NCBI RefSeq assembly: GCF_026652115.1
Contig: NZ_JAPPSQ010000003.1
Location: forward strand, 186,001 to 250,000
Direction: 5' to 3'
Origin: Algoriphagus sp. PAP.12
GTDB taxonomy: Bacteria > Bacteroidota > Bacteroidia > Cytophagales > Cyclobacteriaceae
Length of the DNA stretch: 64,000 bases
The notes under the pieces are model-generated. The model saw only the letters and a list, made by a program, of their open reading frames with translations, was not told the origin of the DNA and did no database searches. Below, in pieces: positions 15,772 to 24,854 of this stretch. Position 1 is the first letter of the stretch, and each line of letters begins with the position of its first letter. Both the position numbers and the translations under genes were made by a program.

Positions 15772-17127
15772 TCATCTCATGATACTTTTTCCTTCTTTTA
15801 CTCTTTCCAATCGAATGGCATGCATTAGGTCTTGATTTCTAATTAAGTTCTCCTCCCTCTCCAAAGCTCTCAAAATGCAGAAATAAAGCACATTTACGAT
15901 TGTAGCGGCCGATAATTCATGCTTTTCTGCCAATTCTTTAATATCTACTTCCTGCTCATATTCAAATTCATCCATTAAAGCAGAATTCCAAATTTTCATC
16001 CTTTGATTATAATCTGGCAAATTAAAATCAATGACCAGTTGGAACCTCCGGAAAAATGCCTCGTCAATGTTATTCTTATAATTAGAGCAAAGGATTACCA
16101 ATCCATTGAAATCCTCGATTTTCTGAAGTAAATAAGAAACTTCCTGATTGGCATATCGATCATGTGAATCAGAAGTTTGACTCCTTTTTCCAAATAAGGC
16201 ATCTGCTTCGTCAAAAAATAAGATCCATTTTTTGTTTTCGGCGAGATCAAAAACTCTTGAAAGGTTTTTCTCTGTTTCGCCAATGTATTTAGAAACCACC
16301 ATAGAAAGGTCCACCCGATATACGTCCATTTGGCAACTCTTCCCTAACAAGGTAACCGTCAAAGTCTTTCCTGTCCCCGAAGGACCAGTAAATAATGCTC
16401 TGAATCCAGGTTTGATTCTTCTTCCAAATTGGAAATCATCCTTTAAGCGTTTGCCATGAATCAACCAATTTTTGATTTCACTGATTCCCTGAAGTACTTC
16501 ATCATTAATAACAAGATCCGACCATTCTTGACTTGTAGTTATTCTTTTAGCAGGAAAACCGAGATCAAAATCAGGTTTAAAAATCTCGCCTGTGGTCAAA
16601 AAACTCAAGTATTCTTTAGATATTTTCAATTGACCACTTAAAAACGGTTCATTTGGAGAAGTAGATTCTAAATACAAAATCTTTTCTTGAGCGAAGAAAT
16701 GCTTGGAATCAAAAATTTTTTGAAGGGTAAACCTCTTACCCAAATTTGATCCTGCCAATAGAAAAATCGCCGTCTCACCGGTTGGTAAAAAGCCTTTATG
16801 TTTTTCACCTTTTACCCCTCCAAACTCAGTAAAAGGAGAATCATAGGTTTGATTTTTCACATATAAAATATCAAGCAAATGAGGCTTAATGTGCGGTATC
16901 AAGGCAAGAATTAAAATCAATCTTTCCTCAAATCCCATGGAAAACTGCCTGACTAGTTTTGCATAGTTTGATGATGATTTACCAAAATCAGGAGGACCAA
17001 TTTCTTGAAATTTGGACTCATCCAAACTTTGCTCAAAAGTAATTTTTCCCCGAAGCATCAAGAGCTCCTGAAACCAAGCCAACTCTAAATCCAGGCATTC
17101 GGAATTTGATTGGATATCTTTTTCCAT
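15772..17127 (-). CDS. eCIS AAA+ ATPase (Afp15-like)
   Basis: A 451-residue ATPase with an N-terminal about 200-residue eCIS-specific domain and a C-terminal AAA+ module. Walker A GPSGTGKT is at residues 248-255, Walker B is in WILFFDEADALFGKR, and the Arg-finger region is in EAFFRRFQLVIDFNLP. Such ATPases are encoded in nearly every AFP/PVC-type cluster and are needed for assembly or cargo handling, but are not in the mature particle. It is separated from the rest of the cluster by the opposite-strand 118-aa gene and so probably has its own promoter. Confidence 0.95.
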   Translation of the reverse strand: MEKDIQSNSECLDLELAWFQELLMLRGKITFEQSLDESKFQEIGPPDFGKSSSNYAKLVRQFSMGFEERLILILALIPHIKPHLLDILYVKNQTYDSPFTEFGGVKGEKHKGFLPTGETAIFLLAGSNLGKRFTLQKIFDSKHFFAQEKILYLESTSPNEPFLSGQLKISKEYLSFLTTGEIFKPDFDLGFPAKRITTSQEWSDLVINDEVLQGISEIKNWLIHGKRLKDDFQFGRRIKPGFRALFTGPSGTGKTLTVTLLGKSCQMDVYRVDLSMVVSKYIGETEKNLSRVFDLAENKKWILFFDEADALFGKRSQTSDSHDRYANQEVSYLLQKIEDFNGLVILCSNYKNNIDEAFFRRFQLVIDFNLPDYNQRMKIWNSALMDEFEYEQEVDIKELAEKHELSAATIVNVLYFCILRALEREENLIRNQDLMHAIRLERVKEGKSIMR

Positions 17128-17231
17128 TCTAAAAGTATTGTTGTCAAAAACTTAAAATAAAAGTCAGAAGGAACAATATAATTGATAAAGTTCCAAGTCT
17201 GAGCTATTAAATGAAAAAATTGAATTAGGGA

Positions 17232-18722
17232 TTACATTCCTTGTACTTCACTCTCCAAAAGAGGAAAAACCAAATTCCTTTGATGACTATTCTTCATCAA
17301 TTCTTCCATTTCTTTTACAATTTCAGGGTTTTGATCGGCTACATTTTGAGTTTCACCCGGATCGGTTTGAAGATTGTATAACTCAATCGGTGAGTTCTCA
17401 TTCTTCTTCACATCTAGCTTCACCGCTTTCCAGTCACCTTTTCTTATTCCCTGCTTCCCTCCTTGCTCCACAAATTCCCAATACAAATAATCATGCTCTT
17501 TTTGTTCTTTTTCACCCAAGAGAGTTGGCAAAAAAGAGACTCCATCAATCTGAGGTAAATTTTGAAAATCTATTATTTCCGCAAAAGTTGGCAAAACATC
17601 CCAAAATGCAGAAATGTGATCTGTAGTACTCCCAGGCTTGATTTTTCCTGGCCATTTTACCACAAAAGCAGTTCGAATACCACCTTCGTACAAATCTCTT
17701 TTATAGCCTCTATATCCATCATTGGAATCGAAAAAGTCCGGATCATTTCCCCCTTCCTGATGTGGTCCATTGTCACTCGCAAATAGGATAATGGTATTAT
17801 CAGTCAATCCCTTTTCTTCCAGCTTGGCAATGATTTGCCCTACATAGGAATCAACCCGCTCTACCATAGCAGCATAAGTTGCCCTTGGATAGGGCTGGGA
17901 TTGATACATTCCGATCACCAAATCATTTCCATAGTCGGCACCTTTTCCACCAACATGGGGCTTTTCATCACCGAATCTTTGGCGGTATTTATTGATCGTA
18001 GCTGAATCAGGAGAAGCCAATTCGGCATGTGGAGCAACCAAAGGAACGTACATAAAAAATGGTTCATTCTGATGCTGATCAATAAAAGCCAAGGTCTTTT
18101 CTTGAATTACATCCTGTGCGTAAGTTTCCTTATTCATCCAGCCATTCCCAGGTAAAGTGATTTTTTGATCATTTTCCCACAAGTAATCCGGGTAATAGCG
18201 ATGCGCCTGACGCTGACAATTATAACCAAAGAAATAATCCATCCCCTGATTATTAGGATCGCCAGTGGTTCCTACAAACCCCAATCCCCATTTCCCGAAA
18301 GCTCCAGTTGCATATCCAGCTTCTTTCATCATTTTGCCTATGGTAAATACTGAATCAGGCATTGCCTCCTGACCCTCAGGCTGGTATTCTTTATTTCCCC
18401 GGATTGGAGTATGGCCTGTATGAAGACCTGTCAGCAAAGCCGATCTGGAAGGAGCGCAAACTGTGCTACCCGTGTAGTGATTCATAAATTTGATTCCTGA
18501 GGCAGCCAGCTTGTCGAGATTGGGAGTTTCTATTTTTTCTTGACCATAAGCCCCCATATCTGCATATCCCATATCATCAGCCAAAATGTAAATGATATTG
18601 GGTTTTGGAGAGTTTATTTTAGCTGATTCATCAGTCTGATTTTGAGAACAATTTGAGAATAAAAAGCAAAGAGCTGCTACTGCAAAAAGACTTGAAACTG
18701 ATTTCAGTGGTGATCTATTCAT
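17232..18722 (-). CDS. Sulfatase, S1 family, lipoprotein
   Basis: A 496-residue arylsulfatase-type hydrolase. The N-terminus is a lipoprotein signal with Cys25 (LFSNC), so it is predicted to be membrane-anchored in the periplasm or outer surface. Metal-binding DD is at 49-50 (IIYILADDMG) and the formylglycine motif CAPSR is at 89-93, so Cys89 is the expected modified catalytic residue. Further signatures are AFGKWGLG and FASDNGPH. It would remove sulfate esters from polysaccharides. It is downstream of, and in the same direction as, a second sulfatase at 18802-20688. The substrate cannot be told from the sequence; a marine algal polysaccharide is likely. Confidence 0.93.
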   Translation of the reverse strand: MNRSPLKSVSSLFAVAALCFLFSNCSQNQTDESAKINSPKPNIIYILADDMGYADMGAYGQEKIETPNLDKLAASGIKFMNHYTGSTVCAPSRSALLTGLHTGHTPIRGNKEYQPEGQEAMPDSVFTIGKMMKEAGYATGAFGKWGLGFVGTTGDPNNQGMDYFFGYNCQRQAHRYYPDYLWENDQKITLPGNGWMNKETYAQDVIQEKTLAFIDQHQNEPFFMYVPLVAPHAELASPDSATINKYRQRFGDEKPHVGGKGADYGNDLVIGMYQSQPYPRATYAAMVERVDSYVGQIIAKLEEKGLTDNTIILFASDNGPHQEGGNDPDFFDSNDGYRGYKRDLYEGGIRTAFVVKWPGKIKPGSTTDHISAFWDVLPTFAEIIDFQNLPQIDGVSFLPTLLGEKEQKEHDYLYWEFVEQGGKQGIRKGDWKAVKLDVKKNENSPIELYNLQTDPGETQNVADQNPEIVKEMEELMKNSHQRNLVFPLLESEVQGM

Positions 18723-18801
18723 AATCCAATTTTGATAATTTTTCTTTTATAAAATATTCCCTAAATCTTCCTTGAGGAACAATTAAAATGCAGAAATAAA
18801 G

Positions 18802-20688
18802 CTACCGGTTTTCGAAGTTATTTGGAATCAAACCTACGCTCCCAAGGAAATCCTTACTCGCAGCGGCAGAATTATACTCCCCATTTCTATCATAGACTTC
18901 TCGGACTGCATCAACGAATGGAGATTTGAAATCGGAATATAAAAGGTAATTGATAGCCATTAGAGACAAATGCTTATCATCACTTAAAATTGATCTTTTC
19001 AATAGTCCTTCAGCATTTTTACTTTGGTTAATCTCATAGACAATGGAGGCAAGGGTTGCTGAAACGTATGGATAATTATCATCCAGTTTTTTCTCTAATA
19101 GGGATAAACTGGATTTTAAATCCTCCATAGATTGAGATTTCAATCCAATAGCTGCCCAATACCTCACGATGGGGTTTTGGCTTTCCAAAAGCTCAATTTG
19201 CTTTGCCAAAATATCGGGAGACCTGTATCCTGAAATTTTGGCCGCAGCATATATCTCTTCAAAAGGGTATCGAGTTTCATTTTCTCTAAATTCATAAGGT
19301 GAAGTAGTTTGAGAAATCTCTTCCAATTCTCCCTCCGGAAGCATCAAAACATCCCTTCTTTCAAGTAAATGCTCATCCAACGCATTTCTCATTTCCGACA
19401 AAACATCCTGATAATCTGGATTATTTACAAGATTATTAATCTCCCAAATATCGTTTTCAATATCATATAAAACCTCAGGTTCTCTAGGTAGAAAAACACT
19501 TTTTTGAACTGGATTCAAAAGCCCGTTTTCTAAATCCGTTCTCATAATTTGCTTGATCTCCCCAATTTCCATATACCGGATATATCGAGCTTCAGGCATG
19601 AAAGGCATGAAGTTTCTAGAATAGACAAACCTTCCATCCGTAACTGTACGGACCAAGTCAATCCCGTTATCCGATCGATCAGAGGAGAGAAATAGCTTGC
19701 TGGCTTCTTTAGATCTATTTTCCCCAATCAAAATTCTTCCTTTCAAATAGTGAGGCACCTCCCCTCCTGACAGACTAATCATCGTCGGCGCTAAATCTTC
19801 AAAACTGACCAATTCATTTGTCTGGGTTTTCACACCCCAAGGGGATAAATGCTCGTACTTCGGGGGAAACCAGATGGTAAATGGAACTCTGTAACCAAAA
19901 TTAATTCCATTGGTTTTTCCCCTAGGCATCCCCTCCCCATGGTCAGCATAGAGGAAAATAATAGTCTCTTCGAGGAGTCCATCTTCTTTGAGTTTTTCCA
20001 ATAATTCACCTATCCGATTATCGGTCAATTTTAAGCTATTATAGACTCTAGCCATTTGTTTTCGCATCTCCGGACTATCCCTGTAAAAAGGAGGCATTTC
20101 GAATTCGTCTTCGGCTATCCGGTCTTGTTTAGGTAGTTTTTCCAGGACATTTTCGACATACCAATCATAGGGATGTGTCATCGTTCTAGATTGATGAGAC
20201 TCATTAAAATTAAATACAGAGAAAAAAGGCTGACCTTCTTCCCTATTCCACCAGCCAGCTTTACCAGAACTCTCATTCCATGCTTCAGAGATAAATTGTT
20301 TTTCGTTGGCAACATTATAATCTGTCTTGCTATTATTCGTGACATAATAGCCAGCTTGTTTTAGATTATAAGGAAAACCCTTCAACCAAGACGGAATACT
20401 GTAATTGCTTCTATGATTCCCTGTCCCAAGTTCATAGGTTTTGATTCCAATGATGATTGCAGATCTGCTAGGGGAACAAACCGTTCCGGTGGAAAAGGCA
20501 TTTGTAAATTGCACACCCTCCTTAGTCAATTGATCCATGACTGGTGTTCTGGAGTCACTATTCCCATAACTCCCAATAAATTGCGGCGAAGTGTCTTCAA
20601 TTGTAATCCACAAAACATTGGGTTTCTGAGCCCAAGCGGAATGAATAAATAGGGTGAAAAAGAAGAAAAGCAACCGAAAAGTGCTCAT
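18802..20688 (-). CDS. Sulfatase with C-terminal repeat region (628 aa)
   Basis: Signal peptide ending about residue 20 (HSAWAQ). The S1 sulfatase core has ED at 31-32 as the N-terminal metal ligands and formylglycine motif CSPSR starting at Cys71, followed by SAIIIG where most relatives have xxLTG. The HGEGMPRGK segment is typical of heparan N-sulfatase-like (SGSH-type) sulfatases. The last about 150 residues contain short helical repeats (VRYWAAIGLKSQ, YPYVSATLASIVYEI) resembling HEAT-like repeats. Length exceeds a minimal sulfatase because of this tail. Cotranscription with the 496-aa sulfatase is plausible (79-bp gap). The exact substrate is unknown. Confidence 0.9.
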   Translation of the reverse strand: MSTFRLLFFFFTLFIHSAWAQKPNVLWITIEDTSPQFIGSYGNSDSRTPVMDQLTKEGVQFTNAFSTGTVCSPSRSAIIIGIKTYELGTGNHRSNYSIPSWLKGFPYNLKQAGYYVTNNSKTDYNVANEKQFISEAWNESSGKAGWWNREEGQPFFSVFNFNESHQSRTMTHPYDWYVENVLEKLPKQDRIAEDEFEMPPFYRDSPEMRKQMARVYNSLKLTDNRIGELLEKLKEDGLLEETIIFLYADHGEGMPRGKTNGINFGYRVPFTIWFPPKYEHLSPWGVKTQTNELVSFEDLAPTMISLSGGEVPHYLKGRILIGENRSKEASKLFLSSDRSDNGIDLVRTVTDGRFVYSRNFMPFMPEARYIRYMEIGEIKQIMRTDLENGLLNPVQKSVFLPREPEVLYDIENDIWEINNLVNNPDYQDVLSEMRNALDEHLLERRDVLMLPEGELEEISQTTSPYEFRENETRYPFEEIYAAAKISGYRSPDILAKQIELLESQNPIVRYWAAIGLKSQSMEDLKSSLSLLEKKLDDNYPYVSATLASIVYEINQSKNAEGLLKRSILSDDKHLSLMAINYLLYSDFKSPFVDAVREVYDRNGEYNSAAASKDFLGSVGLIPNNFENR

Positions 20689-20733
20689 AGACTATTTGGG
20701 TGATATGAAATATTGACATTAAAACTATCAAGT

Positions 20734-20763
20734 CAAAATTACAAGTTATCCCAAACTACCAAA
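20734..20763 (-). promoter_or_regulatory. Candidate sigma promoter for the 628-aa sulfatase
   Basis: On the minus strand TTTG (20763-20760) is followed after 18 bp by TAATTTTG (20741-20734), an exact fit to the Bacteroidetes TTTG/TAnnTTTG promoter. The expected start site is about 40 bp before the sulfatase ATG at 20688. Confidence 0.5.
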
Positions 20764-20830
20764 GCCCATCTTAGAATACTCAAATTATCAGGTTTTCCCG
20801 TTTAGAGCAGGAATCGGGTTTAAATAAACC

Positions 20831-20838
20831 TAAATTTG
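20831..20838 (+). promoter_or_regulatory. Candidate -7 element for the YiiX-like hydrolase gene
   Basis: TAAATTTG matches TAnnTTTG exactly and lies 26 bp before the GTG start at 20865. No good -33 box is seen. Confidence 0.4.
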
Positions 20839-20864
20839 AAGTCAAACAGATCGAAGCCTCCCCT

Positions 20865-21518
20865 GTGAAAACACTTCTCAAAGTCACTTTATTTTTATTA
20901 ATCCTAAAAATCAATCCAGCATTTTCACAAGAAAATGTGCCTTATCTAAATTTAGAACTAAGAAATGGAGATTTGATTTTTGTTGGAGCTCAGGAAGAAA
21001 ACCTTTCTGGTGCCATAAACAGGGTCACCCAAAAGTCAGAAAACGTTTCCTTTGATCACGTAGGAATTATCGAGATCAAAAAGGACAGTGTGCTAATTAT
21101 TCATGCAAATACTCGAAGTGGATCTGTTAGAGAACCTTTGGACAGTTTGGTTTTCAGAAATAATTCCAACTCCAAACGGTTCGCTATTTATAGATTAAAT
21201 GACACTTACCAATCCTCTATTGATCAAGCGATTAAAACTTCAAAAACATTATTGGGAAAACCCTACAATTGGTCTTATGTATTGAATGATTCTACTCTGT
21301 ATTGCTCTGATTTTGTTGAAAGAGCTTTTCGGCATGATTCAATCTTCAAGCTAGAACCCATGACTTTTAAAAACCCTGAAACAGGAAATATCGACCAATT
21401 TTGGTTGGACTTTTATGCAAAACAAGGAATTGAAGTCCCGGAAGGTAAATTGGGCTGTAATCCAAATGGACTGGCAGCAAATGAAAAGCTGGAGTTTGTC
21501 GGGATTTTGAAACTTTGA
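20865..21518 (+). CDS. YiiX/YebB-like NlpC/P60 cysteine hydrolase (217 aa)
   Basis: The frame begins with GTG at 20865; no ATG is available near it, and the resulting signal peptide (hydrophobic residues 4-16, ending PAFSQ) is complete, so GTG is likely right. The conserved order of the permuted papain-like YiiX family is visible: NGDLIFVG, then FDHVGIIE with the catalytic His, and later LYCSDFVERAF with the catalytic Cys. Members hydrolyse peptide or lipid amide bonds; the substrate is unknown. It is divergent from the sulfatase gene and convergent with the BNR gene, with a terminator hairpin in between. Confidence 0.85.
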   Translation: MKTLLKVTLFLLILKINPAFSQENVPYLNLELRNGDLIFVGAQEENLSGAINRVTQKSENVSFDHVGIIEIKKDSVLIIHANTRSGSVREPLDSLVFRNNSNSKRFAIYRLNDTYQSSIDQAIKTSKTLLGKPYNWSYVLNDSTLYCSDFVERAFRHDSIFKLEPMTFKNPETGNIDQFWLDFYAKQGIEVPEGKLGCNPNGLAANEKLEFVGILKL

Positions 21519-21605
21519 GCTTATAAAGAAACCCCTTAAAATTCAATCATCTCATTTTTTTAGCTGCTCTCCAAAAAAATCAAAACGGTAATTGAAGTCC
21601 AACAA

Positions 21606-21640
21606 AAAAGTCCCTTATCAGATTGAAAAGGGACTTTTAC
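21606..21640. terminator. Bidirectional terminator hairpin
   Basis: An 11-bp perfect stem (AAAAGTCCCTT at 21606-21616 with AAGGGACTTTT at 21628-21638, 11-nt loop) has A-rich sequence on one side and T-rich on the other. It lies between convergent genes ending at 21518 and 21668 and can serve both. Confidence 0.8.
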
Positions 21641-21667
21641 TTTATTGAAAAAGGTAAATTGAGCTAT

Positions 21668-24600
21668 TTAGTCTTTGGTTATACCTTCAAGCTCTGTTCC
21701 CTCTAGTCCAATTTTTGCCAGGTCTGCTTTGAGTTTATCCCATTTTGCATGAAGCTCTTCATAACGATCATAAGCATCTTTTCCTGGACGTTGATCTGCC
21801 CTTTCTAGCATACTTCTCAAATATTGAAGTTGGGCTATCAACATAGGCTGAGGATAAATCTGATCTGCATTTACCAATTGGGTTTGGACTGCTTTAAGAC
21901 CTTCCAATTCCAATTGAGCCTTCTTGCTTTCATCTTCTTTCAATTTTCCTTGCTGATCCTCAATTAATTTGGATGCCTTTTTTACTTCTGACTCCAATTC
22001 TATGATTTGTTTTACCAGAGCTACCTGACTTTCCAAATCACTTTGACTAATTCCTTCAAGCCTTGGATCAGCTTTCACAGAAAATCCTTGTGCTTGTCTT
22101 TTTCCATCAGTAATCAACCGAACCGTAAACTCTCCAGGCTCTACCATTGGACCTCTTTGATAGGCGATTCTTTTATTATCATCCCAAGGACCCGGATATT
22201 TCATATCCCACTCAAAGCGGTGAAGACCTGCTGTGCTATCCAATTTGGACTGAAAGTCCTGGAAGTAAAAATTGGTCGCCATATCACTTTCTTCTGAGCT
22301 ACTGGCCTGCTGCTGACTCGTATAGGATCGGATCACTTCGCCATTTTTATTAACTATTTCAAGGGTCAATTCACCAGAATATCCTTCAGGAACAAAATAA
22401 TCTACAGCCAAAGCAACGCTAGGATAATGAGGAATGCTTCTTTCATTATTTCCTCTATAGTAATAGCGGATCGCATCTTTTGGCTCATACAAGAAAGGTC
22501 CATTGCTACTTTTTGCATCAGCAATTTGATGTATCGGTGTGATATTATCCATGATCCAAAAACCTCTTCCCATCGTGGATAGAATCAAATCCTGACGGTA
22601 AACTTTGATATCAGTAATAGGGGTCACAGGAAGGTTTTGTTGGAATGATTCCCAAGTTTCTCCATCATTCAAAGAAATAAAGAGACCATATTCTGTACCT
22701 GCATACAATACTCCCTCTCTATCTGGATCTTCTCGAACCGTTCTGGTCGGGAAATCTTCAGGAATTCCATTTTGACCATCAGTTAAAAGTGTCCAATTTT
22801 TTCCATAATCTTCTGTTTTGTAGATATATGGCTTCCAATCCCCCAATTGATATCTTAAAATTGAAGCATAGGCTTTTCCTTTGGTATGTGGACTTGGATC
22901 AATACAATCAACTCTTCCTCCCTTAGGTAAACCCTTTGGAGTCACATCATCCCAAGAAGCTCCATCATTTTTGGTCACGTGGATAGGACCATCATTGGCT
23001 CCTACCCAGATTACCCCTTTCTCAATCGGGGATTCATTGATTTCATATATAGTACTGTAATATTCCTCACCGGTAATATCTCTTGTGATTGGACTTCCTG
23101 AAATCACCTGTTTATCAGGTTCATTGGCAGTCAAATCCGGAGAAATCCGCTCCCAAGTAATCCCACTGTCTTTGGTTCTATGAACATATTGTGAAGTATG
23201 ATACACTGTATTGGGATCATGCGGAGATACATGAACAGGTGAAACACGCTGGAAGCGATAAGTCAGATCCTCTGGATCATGTCCATAGATATTGGAAGCG
23301 CCCACATAAAATTGCTGCTCTTGTCCCGTTCTTTTATCATAAACGCCAAAGCGTCCCTTACAATTGGCAAACACGATATTAGGCTCCCCAGGCTTTGGTA
23401 CCACAGGTCCAGTCTCACAACCACCTACCTCTAACCAAAGTCCAGATGCTCCACCTGGAGCGCTATAAGGAGGTAAACTCGGAACTGCAATCGTCGTGTT
23501 ATCCTGTTGTCCCGCATACAGCCAATACGGATATTGATCATCCACTTCTACTTGATACAATTCAGCTGTTGCCTGATTATGCTGTGAAGACCAGGATTTT
23601 CCTCCGTTGGTTGTCACATTAACTCCTCCATCATTGGCTTGAATAAATAGCGAGGTATCCTGAGGGTGCATCCACATATCATGGTTGTCCCCATGAGGGG
23701 TTCTCATCGTTTTCCATGTTTTACCAGCATCAGTTGATTTGTAAAAACTGGTAGACATAGAGAAAAGTACATCCGCATTCTTAGGGTTGGATTCAATATT
23801 GGTGTAATAGAACGGTCTGTCCAAAAGCCCGTCTTTGTTACTAACAAAATAGAATGTTTCACCTTGGTCATCCGATCTATACAAACCTCCTTCATCACCA
23901 GGTGCTTCTACCAAAGCATACAATCTATTTGGATCAGCGTCAGAAACAGCTAAATCAATTTTTCCAATCAGACCAGCAGGAAGTCCCTCAGACTTTTTGA
24001 CCCATGTTTCACCTCCATCAGAGGATTTATAAATCCCTCCAACTCCATCAGCTCCACTGATCACGGTCCAAGGTTTTCTTTCAGCTCTCCACAATGCAGT
24101 ATAAATCACTTCTGGATTGCCAGGAGCAAATTCCAAATCTACGGCACCTACGGAATCAGAATGATACAGCACCTTTTTCCAGCTTTCTCCCCCATCTGTA
24201 GTTTTAAAAACGCCTCTTTGTTCATTTCGCTGAAAAGGTTGACCTATCGCTGCTACCAATACGGTATTGGGATCAGATGGATGAATTTCAACAGCACCAA
24301 TCAGGCCTGAGTCCTCCAAACCTATTGACTTCCAAGATTTCCCTGAATCATCAGATTTATAAACTCCTTTCCCTGCAATCACATTGGATCTCAAGCCATC
24401 AGAACCAGTTCCCACATAAACTATTTCTGGGTTTTCCTGATAAACTGATATGGCTCCTATGGATGGTGAGGCAAAAAAGCCATCACTCAAATTGGAATAG
24501 GTAATCCCATAGTCATCTGTTTTCCAAACACCTCCACCAGTACTTCCCATGTAAAAAGTACCAGGATTTTTGGCAACTCCAGAAACAGCAGTAACCCTAC

Positions 24601-24778
24601 CGCCACGTGTGGGGCCAACATTTCGAAATTTTAAGGATTTCAAATAAAGTGAATCTGGATCCCCAGTTTTCACATTCCATTCAGAGCTATATGCGGGAAC
24701 GGAGAACAAAACTCCCACTCCAAGCATCAAGGCTCGATTTAGTTTCCTTTTGAAAAAGGATTCAAGTAATTTATTCAT
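21668..24778 (-). CDS. Large BNR/VPS10-type beta-propeller protein, exported (1036 aa)
   Basis: An N-terminal signal (basic residues then ALMLGVGVLFSVPAYSS) precedes a long series of Asp-box/BNR repeats such as GVYKSDDSGKSW, GVFKTTDGGESW, GIYKSSDGGETW and GLYRSDDQGETF through about residue 720, forming sortilin-like propellers. The C-terminal about 300 residues contain a beta-sandwich-like part and a helical charged region. Proteins of this WD40/YVTN/BNR group are common in Bacteroidetes secretomes and are often annotated as glycosyl hydrolases, but no catalytic residues can be assigned. It lies next to another propeller gene and sulfatases, so a role in extracellular polymer binding or degradation is inferred. 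Confidence 0.85.
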   Translation of the reverse strand: MNKLLESFFKRKLNRALMLGVGVLFSVPAYSSEWNVKTGDPDSLYLKSLKFRNVGPTRGGRVTAVSGVAKNPGTFYMGSTGGGVWKTDDYGITYSNLSDGFFASPSIGAISVYQENPEIVYVGTGSDGLRSNVIAGKGVYKSDDSGKSWKSIGLEDSGLIGAVEIHPSDPNTVLVAAIGQPFQRNEQRGVFKTTDGGESWKKVLYHSDSVGAVDLEFAPGNPEVIYTALWRAERKPWTVISGADGVGGIYKSSDGGETWVKKSEGLPAGLIGKIDLAVSDADPNRLYALVEAPGDEGGLYRSDDQGETFYFVSNKDGLLDRPFYYTNIESNPKNADVLFSMSTSFYKSTDAGKTWKTMRTPHGDNHDMWMHPQDTSLFIQANDGGVNVTTNGGKSWSSQHNQATAELYQVEVDDQYPYWLYAGQQDNTTIAVPSLPPYSAPGGASGLWLEVGGCETGPVVPKPGEPNIVFANCKGRFGVYDKRTGQEQQFYVGASNIYGHDPEDLTYRFQRVSPVHVSPHDPNTVYHTSQYVHRTKDSGITWERISPDLTANEPDKQVISGSPITRDITGEEYYSTIYEINESPIEKGVIWVGANDGPIHVTKNDGASWDDVTPKGLPKGGRVDCIDPSPHTKGKAYASILRYQLGDWKPYIYKTEDYGKNWTLLTDGQNGIPEDFPTRTVREDPDREGVLYAGTEYGLFISLNDGETWESFQQNLPVTPITDIKVYRQDLILSTMGRGFWIMDNITPIHQIADAKSSNGPFLYEPKDAIRYYYRGNNERSIPHYPSVALAVDYFVPEGYSGELTLEIVNKNGEVIRSYTSQQQASSSEESDMATNFYFQDFQSKLDSTAGLHRFEWDMKYPGPWDDNKRIAYQRGPMVEPGEFTVRLITDGKRQAQGFSVKADPRLEGISQSDLESQVALVKQIIELESEVKKASKLIEDQQGKLKEDESKKAQLELEGLKAVQTQLVNADQIYPQPMLIAQLQYLRSMLERADQRPGKDAYDRYEELHAKWDKLKADLAKIGLEGTELEGITKD

Positions 24779-24854
24779 CGGTGGTTTTTGGTTAATTATT
24801 CTTTAGTAAACAAAATCATAAAAAACGCTTCTATCCAACTGGATTTAGAAGGTA

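Noticed and set aside
1-17127. Prophage or type VI secretion system
   Set aside because: No capsid, portal, terminase, integrase, lysis gene or TssJLM membrane complex. ATPase, DUF4255, DUF5908 and large baseplate genes are eCIS hallmarks.
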